Made by a program: the position numbers and the translations under genes. DNA of 64,000 bases from Aspidiotus rigidus (taxonomy: Eukaryota > Arthropoda > Insecta > Hemiptera > Diaspididae). The notes under the pieces are model-generated. The model was not told where the DNA came from and searched no databases. It was given only the letters and a program-made list of their open reading frames with translations. Of the stretch, positions 31,701-44,600 are shown one piece after another. Position 1 is the first letter of the stretch; every line of letters begins with the position of its first letter. Location of the stretch: assembly GCA_035079385.1 (NCBI GenBank), contig JAVHKY010000052.1:10478001-10542000 (forward strand). The letters are read 5' to 3'.

Positions 31701-34700
31701 AATTAAAGAAAATAATGATTTAAGCGTTGAGTGTGTGGTCGAAGGTGGTAATCCAAAACCCAAATTAGGCTGGTTACTTCAGCCAAGTACTAAAAACAGT
31801 GATGTAAGCAATGGGATTGTTGTGTTACCGGGCTTGCAAGTGTTCAATAATTCTTTTTCAATGGAAACAACTGCCATCCATTTATCGAGAATTGAGGCAA
31901 GACTGCCAAAAGTATTACGCGCTCACCACAACTCAACAATTATATGTTTAGTAAACCACATAACACTTCAAACGCCTATAAATACCTCAATCTTAATTGA
32001 TGTGCAATGTAAGTGTAAAGTTTTCTATGTTATATTATTATAGAAACGGTTCTTTTCAAGGGATGGGTCGGCTTCCTGAGGGCTTGTTGTACAATATAAG
32101 TTATTTTCTTGAAACTTGAGGAATCTTTATTTAATACAAGAGTGACCTAAAATCTGCACTGTACAACGGCCCTCTTGGTAAAACGCAAAATTTGTGAAAC
32201 AATGTCAAAATTTTTGTATGCTTTCTATTGTCTTATTCCTGTAGCGGCGGAGTTCAAGCTACTGAATAATAGTTGTAGGATATATTGCATTTTAGATGAG
32301 AGTTATTCCATATTGCTCCTAAACCAGATGGACTTGACGAATTGCCCTTGAAATCATTTTCAAAGATAACAGATATTTATCGGGGTACTATAATGCGGTA
32401 GAACTATCTATTCTATAAAGCGTCGGTTATCATAAGATTTCAAAAAGGAAGACTGCAAAATATGAAATCTCTTAATGTGAGGCACTCTTTACTAGTAAAA
32501 TTGAGAGATTGGACAAACTGATCCAAAAGTTGACTCCAATACCTTCTGAGCTGTCCAGAAATTGATCGCTTGTATTTTGAACTCAATTGTTACAATTGCT
32601 TCAATACAGTCTTGTTTTTTTAGATACACCATCCTTTGGAATTAGTCGAGTGCCAGGTTTTGGATTGCCAATAATTGAAGGTATTACTGTTTTATTGAAA
32701 TGTGATGTTGATTCGAATCCACCTGCCAGTCCAATTTGGCAAAAAGGTTAGTACTCAGGGCAGTGTTTATTATTCCTCTTATGAAATTTTAACAAAATTA
32801 TTGAACGCTACGAGTACTTTTTAATTCATTAGAAAATTCAAAATATCAACTTCAATTTGTTTGACCTGTATTCTGATTGCATTTTCCTTTTTTTTTTTTT
32901 TGATAACCTTATATGTCGTACGAGAAATTGATGCGCCCCCCATGACCGTCTCCAGTATCAGGCCGGAATGCACATATGAAAGGCGGTAACGTTGCGTTGG
33001 GCCGAGTTGTATGCTCTTTTATGGAAAAACATTCGAAAAATATGAAAAAACACGTTAATCGTTGATTTGCGAATAGTGTTCCACAACGCGGGAAAAAAGT
33101 GAATCAATATGTTAAGCAGGTTGATCAATTACAAAGCGAGTTATAAACGTTTGGGCAGATAGGGGACAAAGTGTGGTACACTACCACGCTTTGTCCCCTG
33201 TTTGACTTTTACAAGCAGCCATTCCAAACACAAAGAATGTCGTCGACGTAACGAAACCAAGAGAGAACGTGAGGTTGAGGAAGAATAGAGCTGTTAGAGA
33301 TGATCGATTCCACGCCCAGACTTTCTAAGGTTTTGTTGGAAAAAAGTAATGGGAGAGGGGCTGCGAGGCGCAAAGCGTCGAGTTCTTTCAAACGTTTAAA
33401 TAACTCACTTTGTAGAACGAAACCAACCTTAAAAAATTGAGAATCGTTTACTCTTCCTATAAGAATCATTACCTTTTTCCCCACATTATCGAATACTATT
33501 CACGAATCAACAATTGACGAGATTTTCAAATATTTTCCCGTAAGAGCGTATACAACCCCGTAGAGGTAATGAGCGAGCCTGAAGGAAATTTTCATGGGCC
33601 CGCTCTTCTTCGAATTCATGTTTTCTTTCTATTGTCAAATGGGGAAAAAATTTGGATTTCCCACAAATAACTGGCTCTCCAACCGAAAGTTCGGACCTGG
33701 GGTATTTTCTCCCCTATACCCATCCCTCTCTCATCAGGCTTGAGCGTAAATACGTAAATCCTAGGACGTTGCCAATTTTTTAATATTCTGACCTGATACC
33801 AGCGACCATCCATGGTACAATCTTCATATCGTTTTGCTTGTAGCATTAGGCTAATCGTGTTAGCCTTATTAAGGTCCAAAGACAACACTGTAGCAAACAA
33901 TAATGGATTTTTCTTGACCAATAGCAGAATTCAGGCATTATAATATTATTCATATAGGTATTATAGGTATAAGTGATAATTATTTGTATGGTTTCCATTT
34001 TCGTTTTATTGTTGGAATTTGGACACGGTCTTTTCGTGTCCTAAATTCAGCATAAAGCTCATACCATATTACTCCAATTTATTCTCATTTTTTCCGAATC
34101 ATTTTTTGTCAGTGCCCATTTTTGGCGACTACAGCTACACCTTCAATATAGGGTCGACACTTCTATTTAAAACCCGACTCTTACGGGATATATCTATCCT
34201 AACGAGAAAAAAGGAGAAAGCACGACCATCTATCATCGGGGACAGGTCCATTCGCCGTGGACGACTCGACGCGCAGCACCCATCCCTTATTCGCCGCCCA
34301 CCTCTCGACGCGAGATGAAAAAGGTGACATTTTTCGAAATATGGAATGATGAAAATAGAGAATGAAATTTCAAAATATGTACTTAATGCTTCAAAAATTA
34401 CCTTAGGCTATTACAAAAATGAAGCAGATTAGATATGTCCGCCTTTTTGCAGGAGGCAAGGCGGTCGCTCCTCACCCTCTGTCTGTGTATTCCATGTGCC
34501 GCAATTTTTGACATTTTCTGAGAGCGGTACTAAAACTCTAGAAAGATGGATGGCTGTACATAAACTCATCCTGCTATTTGTATTTGCTCGGCGTTATTGT
34601 TTGTACAAGGCTCCCGTTCATTATACGCCCGTATACATTCCACCATTCAACATGAAATCGAGGCCCCTTTCGAGAGTTTCAAAGACGGCCACCGTAATCA

Positions 34701-37700
34701 TCCTCGACGTACGAATGCAGAACTTCGAGAGGGTGGTCGACGTACTCTTTCAGATCATCAAACGCCGACGATACATCTTCAACGGGGACATGTACTAAAG
34801 CCGTAACCATCTGCACATAGAGATGTATAGACGGGTCATTCTCATAGAGGCTTTGAAGATGGAGAGCGTGCACTTTTTTGAATATTTTGCGCAATACTCT
34901 CCAAAACTCATTCATGACAGCTAACTCAAAATCGCATGAGAAAAGGATGTCTATAAATTACGCGAATAAAATGGACTCCGGCGGCGAGTATATTTTATGG
35001 CGAGTCGTCCGCGGAGATTTGATAGGTACCCTCTATTGGCACAACGAAAAAGAAGGAGACTTTTGAGTGAACGAAAAGAAAATGAATAGAGAACGACCGC
35101 GAAAAATAAGCGTTAAAACTTACACGAGAGAGCGCTGCCAACTCATGTGTACGGGTACAAGATGGAAAAAACACTCACGCAGTCGCGTGATTAGTACACG
35201 ACTTTTCTTCTCACAATGCAAAAATCATTGAAAGAGTCACTCCCTCTCTTTAAGTTAATACCAATGTACTAAATTTGAATGAAATATCATCGAAAATAAA
35301 ATTCAATGGACCCTTGGTTAAGAATGAACCAAGAATGAACCTGCTGAATGATAAAAGGTTCTTCATCACAATACACGTACTGATAACATAAGTGGTAAAA
35401 GGATAGGAAAATCCGCTTCTCGTAACGTAAGCAACTACTCGTAATAGTGAGAAATTTTTCGAAAAAAATGGAAATTTCTCGAGAACTACTCATCCGATTC
35501 TCAAAAAAATTGCAAGTGCACATCTTCAGATATATTACTACAATATGGCCTAGTTACAAAAAAATCCGGAGGAGTTCCACGAACAAAAAAAACTTATATA
35601 TATATATATAAATAAGGAAACCTGAAATTTTTTTTTATCTAGGACCTCTAAAACGTCGAGAAAGTTCATTACCCACTCCCCCCATTCACCTTGCTACGGG
35701 TGTAATACCTCACCTTTCTAGTTAGAAAAGTCGATAAAATTCTTTTGGTGATCTTGTGCACTTCTACTGGGAAAACCTCTACTCTTCTCTACGGGAAAAA
35801 ATGGTCAGTAATAAGTTTTTTTGGTCTGAATTGATTGAAATCAAGTTTTTAGAGCTACCTGAAGAAAATTTAGGGAAAACTTTCTTTAAGCACGTTCTAA
35901 TTAAAAAAAACCAAATTGAATTTGGTGTAGATGTAATGGTAAATTGTACTCGTCCATGGCCTCCTTTTTATTGTTCAGGGCTACCAATACTTCAAACTCT
36001 ATAAGTTTCACTGCCTATTGACAACTGTCAAGAAGTTTTACGTGCGCCATATAAATTCGAGGAAGTTGAAGATACACCTGTATTGACCTGAAACAAAATT
36101 ATTGCACAAGATTACTGTGTTAGTTATTTCAAAATATCCCCCCTCTACGTCGGGAATATTTTGAAATAACGAAGGGGGTAGCTTAAGGGGACCCACTATC
36201 ACCAATACTATTCAACTGCGCGCTCGAGCAGATATTTAGGAAATTGAATTGGGAGAATAGAGGTGTAAATGTAAACGGGGAGAGGATCTCAAACCTGAGG
36301 TTCGCGGATGACGTAATTCTTATATCTAACTCGGAGGAAGAACTGAACGAAATGATAACAGAACTGGCGACGAAGAGGGAGGAGTCGGGGTTAACAATTA
36401 GTATTAAAAAGACAAAGAAATTAATAAATCGTGAAAGTTTAGCCAAAGCAATAATATATGGGGAGGAAGTAGGGACTTCATTGGACGAGACATATCTAGG
36501 TCAGCTGATATCAATGGAAGATCGCACGAAGAAAGAAATCGAAAGAAGAATAACAAAGGCATGGAACAAATTTTGGTCACTAAAAAAAAAATATTCAAAG
36601 GTCCTTTCAAAAACAATCAAGAAAATGAAATATTCAACATGTGCGTAAGTCCCTCCCTAACATATGGCTGTCAATCTTGGCCGCTGACTGCCAAAATTGC
36701 AACCTCCCAAAACGCAATGGAAAGATCAATTCTCGGGCACAGAATAAAAGATCGTATAAAAATAACCGATATCAAAAAGAGCCTACCCAATAATACCGAC
36801 ATAGTTAGATATATCAGAAGAGTGAAGTGGAGATGGGCGGGACATGTGGCGAGGATGAGGGACGACAGGTGGACATATAAAACAACCTTTTGGTACCTTT
36901 CGCTTTACAAGAGAAGAAGAGGCCATCAACGTACGAGGTGGTATGATGATATTAACGGGTTTTTAAGGGGGAAAAATTTTCAAAAAATTGTAAGAAATAG
37001 AAAGGAGTGGGAACGATTGCAGGAAACCTTTGCAGTCTATGGGCCGACGATCTTTAATTAATTACTTATTATGTATTACAATTGTAACTATGAAAATCGT
37101 CAATAAAGGGGATTTGATTTGGATTTGACTGTGTTAGTAGAGCACATTCAGTCTTTGATGGTCGCTCTCGTTTTTGTTTGCACTTTACGGGAACACTGCG
37201 CGCTTCAGGTCTCGAACTCTCATCCCAAGAGGGTGTTTGTATTTTCCCTGTTTCATGGAATACGGACACCACAGTTTATGTACGTCGATTGTCATTTGCC
37301 AAATTCCGTGGTTCTACTGTTTAAATTCATCAATGGAGAAATTTTTCCAAAAAAGAATTATTGATGGACTTCTTCAAGTATTAAAAGGAGCGTTGTTACA
37401 CTTTTTTATTTTAAAATACCCAATCTTGATACCTTAATTATTCAAGCGTCCGAGACTCTTTGAACGTCCAATTAGTTGAAATGGTGGACAGTCGTGCAAA
37501 CTTAGAAATAGTGTCGTTTACGGATTTTACCTCGTCTGTAATATGGTTTGTTATAAAATTTATTCTTTCCTTTCAATTTATAACTCCCTACAAGAACATC
37601 TGAATTTATTCTCAAGAATCCAAAATCTTAAGCAAGCATTTAATATTCCTGTATATTTTCTTTTCATAAGGTATACCCTTTTTTATATTTTTTCAACAGA

Positions 37701-40700
37701 TAACGATCTACCTCCCACTGAACAGAGTGAGGATGGTTACTTGAATTTCACATCAATACGGATGGACAATAGCGGTTGGTATAAATGCATTACGCGATAC
37801 CAGTTGGCTGAATATTCCTCAATTGGTTATTTTCTGAATGTCCGAGGTAATAAGACACCTTACGTTATTCAGTTCTATCGTATTAAAATGAAAATTGTTG
37901 ATATACTTACATATTATGTTACGCGCAATTCGCGCAAATGTTTAAAATAAGCGCATTAAGCAGGACTTTTGCCGAATGCACGCAATGATGCGCTCATTGA
38001 ACAGAGTTCTTGCCGAGTGCGCACAATTGACAATCAATAATTTCATTTTTGACTTAAATTGGGTATTATTTTTTCACCAAACTTGCACGAGGAGAGGGCT
38101 TCCTTTAATGTTGGAAAAATGACAATTTTCAATTGTACTAGGTACTACAATTCTGTTTCTCAAAGAAAAATATTTCGAAATAAAATTTTGTGGTATTGAC
38201 TTTATTGAGAGGATGTAGCACATTGTAGCCGCAAGAATATGTATATTCCCCTCCTTTCTCCCCCAAACATTGTGTATGATTTCTCACAAGATTTAAATGA
38301 CGTACACTTACACACATTATATGTACTTTTATTATGTTGAAATGTTTCCAATCAAAAGTAATGTATAAACCAAATATCATTCGCATTGCTGTAAGCTAGT
38401 TTTTACGAATAGGTACCCTTCCCCAAGAGGGTTCTTCATAAAAAATAGAATATCAATTTATACTTTCTCAATTTAAAATGTTCAACTGAACTTGAAGAAG
38501 TCACGTGCGCATGATGAAAGTACTTAACAATCATATGATTAGAGAACTACTTTTGCTGAGGGATAGTTATTTTGACTTGTATCACGAAAGTCATTTTGAG
38601 ACAAAGATACTTCTCCAACAGATGACAGAAAGCCCCTATTTGATTCTCAGCCAGGTAAGCCACCGAGCGTCGGGTCATTATACAGACTCATTTCTATTCT
38701 CTCTATGTCAGCTAAACTTGGCGGAAAGCCACAGCTAACATGATTAGAGGCTTACATAGCTGAAAATAAACTAATACCAGACTTCCAGTACGGTTTTAGA
38801 AAGAAGTACAGCAATATTGAACGAGTCCGCTGACTAACAAAAAAGGTAGGTGACGCTTTCGAGAAGAAGTTCTATTCATCAGTATTTCTTGATGTCAAAA
38901 AGTTTTTGACGAAGTCTGGCTCGACAATCTGATTACCAAATTGGAGGAACTTCTTTCCTCGAATATGGTCTGTATTGTGGATTCATACTTTCAAAAACGA
39001 CTATTCCATGTCATCTTGAATCAAGAAAAATCGGACGGGCCATCAATCCAAGAAGGAGTTCCGTACGGGAGTGTGTTGCCTTGCGACCACTGCTCTACTC
39101 TCTATAATGCTCAACCGTTCCCAACTCATCCGGTTCAACAATTGTCATATTCGCAGGAGATACTGAAATCCTATCGTAATATTCTCATGCACTCATAAAC
39201 TGTATTAACGCTCTCATCACCATTTTCTAGAATGCAAACTCCATCCCAAGATTCTTCATCGGGGAATCTAGCTACAAGGAGACCCCGAAGAACGAAAAAA
39301 ATCGATTTCAAAGCGAAAGAAGCAACCAATCGCCCATCAGTCAACCCCTCATTCCTTCTCTCACGCTTCAACCTTTCCAAACGCATTAACAAACAAATAT
39401 ATCGCACCCGAGTCTGGTTCACTCGTTGGTCTAACCTCAAGTTTAAGCTAGTCCAAGTTGATAATTATTTTCCCATTTCGTGAGACACCTCAAATCAACT
39501 ATGAACTACAGCTCATGTATGTATACCTACACGAAAAAATATATAAATCAATAATTAATTAAGAGTGAGAAATTTAAAAAAAAAAAAGAAAATTTCTCGA
39601 GAACTAGCCTACTTATCCGATCCTCGAAAAAATTGCAGGTGCACATCTTCAGATATAATGCTATAAAATGGTCATGTTACAAAAAAAATCATCGGGTAGT
39701 TTATAAAATAATAGGTAATAATAATAAGCCTATAAGGAAACCTGAACGGACGGGTGTAATCGGTATCGGAAAGTCGGTAAAAAAAACTCGGCGCTCCGCG
39801 CCTCGCCTGGACCCCCCCCCAATTATCTTATTTTCAGTAGAACTGAAGACTTTAGGCGTGGAACACGTTCTTCTTTTATGTTACTATATTTCGTAGAATA
39901 CAGGGGTAAAACATTTATTTTTGTAACACAATATTTTGTTATAATTATGCAACTATAATTGGCTGGCAATCGTTGGCAAACTCCTAAATTTCTCAGAGTT
40001 ACGTGGCCACCAAACAAGGCTGAAAAATTTAAGCGTATATTTAATGTAGGAAAAAGAAAAAAAGGAAAATGAACAATAAAAGAAAAAGTCTTTATTCCAA
40101 AAAAAAATAAGAAGGAACATTTGCCACAACATATTTTATACATGGTTAGAAAATAATGTGAGTAGGAGTTAGTGCTGGCTTATAATATATTTAACCTTCG
40201 TGCCGTTAGAAGGAACCAAAAACAATAACAAAAAAACGGCAGAAAATAAAATATTTCTCACTGAATAAATATGAATTTTTAATTTGCGATTTTTTTTTTA
40301 TTTTTCTTTCGCGGTGTCATCGCTCTTGTCGGACGAGAAAACAGGTCTCTTGGCCTATGTAACGCATTAATAATATAAAATCCTGAATATACGGAAAATA
40401 CAAATTTTTGTGAGTTTTTTTTCTTTTTCTTTCGCGGTGTCATCGCTCTCGTCGGACGAGAAAACAGGTCTCGCCTACGGAACGTACGAGAAAACAGGTC
40501 TCTTGGCCTATGTAACGCATTAATAATATAAAATCCTGAATATACGGAAAATACAAATTTTTGTGATTTTTTTTTTTCTTTTTCTTTCGCGGTGTCATTC
40601 CTGTAAACCTCGAATTAATATGAATCGGACAGTCTAATAAATATACGGAAAATACGAATTTTTGTGAGTTTTTTTTTTCTTTTTCTTTCGCGGTGTCATC

Positions 40701-41586
40701 GCTCTCGTCGGACAAGCAAACAGGTCTCTTGGCCTATGTAACGCATTAATAATATAAAATCCTGAATATACGGAAAATACAAATTTACAATATAACGCAA
40801 AAGGGAAAAAAAAGAATCAGAATTGAAAATCGTCCAAAAACAAATACCGGTAAGAAAATAGAACTCTACAAAAAAATAATTACTTATAATCGTAATTGCC
40901 TTTTTTTTTTCCTTTCATCCATTTTCTTTTTCTTTGTCTCGTCGGGAGATGTCTGGCCATCGGAACTGGAGTCTAATGGAGTAATAAATTTTCGTTTTCT
41001 TGTTGATGGTGTCGATGAAGTATTTGAATCAGATGGGCTTACATTGGAGGCCGTCATATTAACCAAGGAATCCAACTTCGTCGCTCTTATTAAATTGAAC
41101 CTTGGAAAGTAAAGAATTTTGATTAAAATAAAACAACGTGATAGCGATCAGAAATGGTTAGTAGGTATTGGAAACATTGATGCTCTTCTGAAACTCTTTC
41201 TCAGGTATTACACGTAGGTAGCCTTTTGTTAAGGTGGACAAATTATTTAAAAAAATGTAGATATTGATAGTTTTACCTTTTACTTAGGGTAGGTACAAAC
41301 GGATTTACTCTCGTGTTGCTAAGTTCGTTAACCTCGCCGAATAAACAATTTTTGAAAATGGAGCATCGGATGTTTTCGAGAATAACGAAATCATCCTCCG
41401 AAATTAATGCTTCGTCTTCCACCCAGAAATTGACAGTAATGATACCTGGAAGTGAAATATTCATGGTGAAAGTACTCTTGTTAAGAGAATAACTACTCGT
41501 TCGTAAAGAATGAAAAGAGTAGATAATTTCCTTTTTTCTCCCAAAAAAATTTTCAATCAGTACTGTTATACACCAAAAAAAAAAAA

Positions 41587-41661
<75 letters not shown>

Positions 41662-44600
41662 CATGTGGTAAATCGACTACAAATGGGTACCTGTGCATTC
41701 ATTGTTTTTACCATCGAATTTTTTTCCCTTTCTATTTTTTGTGAATGTAAATTGGACAATGTTTAAAATAATATTTAGTTTCTGAAGAAAATCTGGTCAC
41801 CCAGTCACTACCTACGCGTTAGGACGTTTAATGACAGAGCAGCTATTACAAGAAAGAAAAAAAAAAACATAATAATTAAAAAAGAAATAAACGAAACCTT
41901 ACCGGTCTCATCGTGAATGGTTATCCTTTTCTTAAGTTTTTGGCCACTGGTCGATGGGCTCACATCAATGACTCTCCCACAAATGTTAATGTTTTGTGTG
42001 GTTACGTTGCAATTTTTAATTAAGGTGCACGTGATGGAGCTCTTCGGAATTTCTTGTTCATTGATTAGGAATTTCGTGGAGTTATTGAATTTTAATGTTA
42101 AAGACGAAACGTTCCGAACTCTGTAATGAAATGAAATCGTGTAGGCAGAACAGGGTACAGTAATAAATTTGAAGGAATCTTAGGTAGGAAGAAATTATGG
42201 TATGAGTAGCTAAAAAATAAATCTAATACTCACATTTTGGAAACGACTTCGAAACCAGAAACGTAAATTTTTCCTTCCGAAATTTTATCGCTAATAGAAA
42301 GGTCGTAGGTGGATGCTTCCATGTGAGTGGATCCATCGAAGACTAATAGTTCGACTATGGAAAACTCCTTTTGGTCTTTTCGACTAGTGAGGGATCGCGG
42401 TTTCGTGATTTTAAGTATTTCAATCGAAATAGTTTGTCCAAAGAAAAAACCAGGCTTTAAGTTCTTTAAAAATATTTTCGACATTGTATTGGATATTAAC
42501 TTGCCGCACGTTGCACGTTTTCGTGAATTTGATGAATCGCAATTAGAATGAGTAAAAAAAATATTGACCGAAATTGAAATAAGTTATTCGAATTTATAAC
42601 TGAACCGTGTAGATCAATAGAAATTCACCGGAACTCGAAACATGAATAGGAACCACGTTGTGGAGGCAAACTGTTTACTTTCGTACAATTTCCTTTTCCT
42701 GACTGTAAGTCTAAGCTGCACCACGTTGTCTTCAAGTTTTTTATTGTCGTTGTGGGTTTTTCCTTTTTGTCTTGAGAGGTGGAGTATATACTCTTCAGTT
42801 GGTAAAAGTATATTTAATGTTAGGGAAAACGGAAGACTACGGATCAAGACTGAACTATATAAAACTGAATATTTTGTCTACCTGTCGTTATAATATTTTC
42901 TATTTTTTGAAAAAGGGAACATCTTAAGTAATAAAAAACCGTCTCGGTACTTGTAGTTATTTTGAGTTAGGTACGTTATATTGATAAGTGATTTTGGTTA
43001 TATGTGTTCGTAAAATTGAGTTGCGCGTAAGTAAGTGGGAGTAGCTGTTATGTAATCAAAGTTATTACTTAGAGCTAAATTGACGGATGAGGGAATTTTG
43101 AGGTCGATCCTGCTGGTCTGTAGGACGGGATACGTGAAGAAATGTTATATTGTAAAATTATCTACCATAAAGATAATGATATTATAAAAATATATACTGT
43201 ATAATATCAAAAATATTATTAGACCTGCAATTAATTAAAATATAAAAATGTGACAAAAAAAATAGATATGATAGGAAATTGAATTGAATAAACTATTCAG
43301 AATAAAAAATTAATTATGAGAATAATATAGAATGAGAGTGAAAAAAAAAAGAATGTGTGAAAAAACAATACTATTGGTGAAAATGCGAACCAATTGAAAC
43401 CTTTTCCATGATGAAATTTAATGGTTTGATTGCTGTTGTTAGTAAACTTAGGTATCATTCACTAATTTTATTAAATATAAATATGTAAGGGTTTTCTAAT
43501 TTTTCTGGTAAAGTACTAAATGGTATTATATTCTCATCATCTAATTTATACCATTCATTATCGGATTTCAACCAACTTGTGTAGTGACCGGAAGTAAGAG
43601 TACTGGTGAAAGATCAATGTATTTACCTCATACTTGTTATTGATTAGAATTTGATTCTCCATTAGCGTATTTGATACTGAAAAGTGTTTTTTATTATAAA
43701 TAACATCATCAGAATTTTGAGTTTCTATAGTATATTCTGGTATTATTTGAATGATTATTAGGTACACTGTTTAAAGATAAAATATCTTCCTTTATTCTAA
43801 TACATTGTTTATTTTTGCAACCAGGGCAAGTTGCTTGTTGGTCATCAATATTTTTCCACCGACCATAATGATAATTTACTAATTCTGAAAATGAAGAATT
43901 TTTTTAAATATATTCTTTGATTTCATTCATGTATAATTTCAAGACATGAAAAAATTCAATTTTCTCTGATTGATAATTACATTTTGTACATGAATAAGTT
44001 TCTTGAATCATAATTGAAAAATTGTTCAATAAAATTTCTGATTTAGATATAATGGCAGATAGGAATTCTAAGGTATCTTGTTGAGCATTTTCAGCAAATA
44101 TTCCTCCTATTTGCTTGCGTAGTTTTGAGGAGGTTAATATTTTTGAATTTGAATGACTGAATAATTCTCCATCAATTAGGGTAAAAAAAAAGTCTGAGGT
44201 GTTTGTATTAAGAACAGCTGTCAGAATAAAAATGGCATTGTTCAAAAGAGCCTGTGCTGCAACATTTGAATAACAGGAAACGCAGTCTACATTATCAAAA
44301 CCATGGATTTTATATTTTTTATTACTAGGCATCAAATATGAATTGTTATTATTATGGGAACTTGTATTAGCCTCACAAATATTATATGAAACAAACTCAT
44401 CTTCTTGTATAACCGTTAAAATTGGTTTGTGATAGCTAAAATATGATATGTAATTTTTTGATTGAATATTTTGGAGATTTTTAGTGAAGATAGCGTCAAT
44501 AGTTGATCCACCCATCGTTGTTGCATTGTTTGGTTCATTATTTAATTTAAATCCTAAAACTTGATCCATAAATTTTCTAAATCCATTATTTTCATCTTTC

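Larger units (their letters stand above)
33003..33560. repeat. Inverted repeat around a Penelope-like RT fragment
   Basis: About 90 bp at 33003-33095 match the reverse complement of about 33465-33560, with GTTGTATGCTCTT and GTTGATTTGCGAATAGTG-like strings. Penelope-like elements can carry flanking repeats in inverted orientation, so these may be its terminal repeats. Confidence 0.65.

Noticed and set aside
34019..34318. 99-residue plus-strand frame
   Set aside because: No recognisable domain; lies between remnants in an intron.
41273..41698. Frame with a long tyrosine run
   Set aside because: The run is the TAA microsatellite read in frame. Only the last part (41445-41277) is a real exon of the RPA-like gene.
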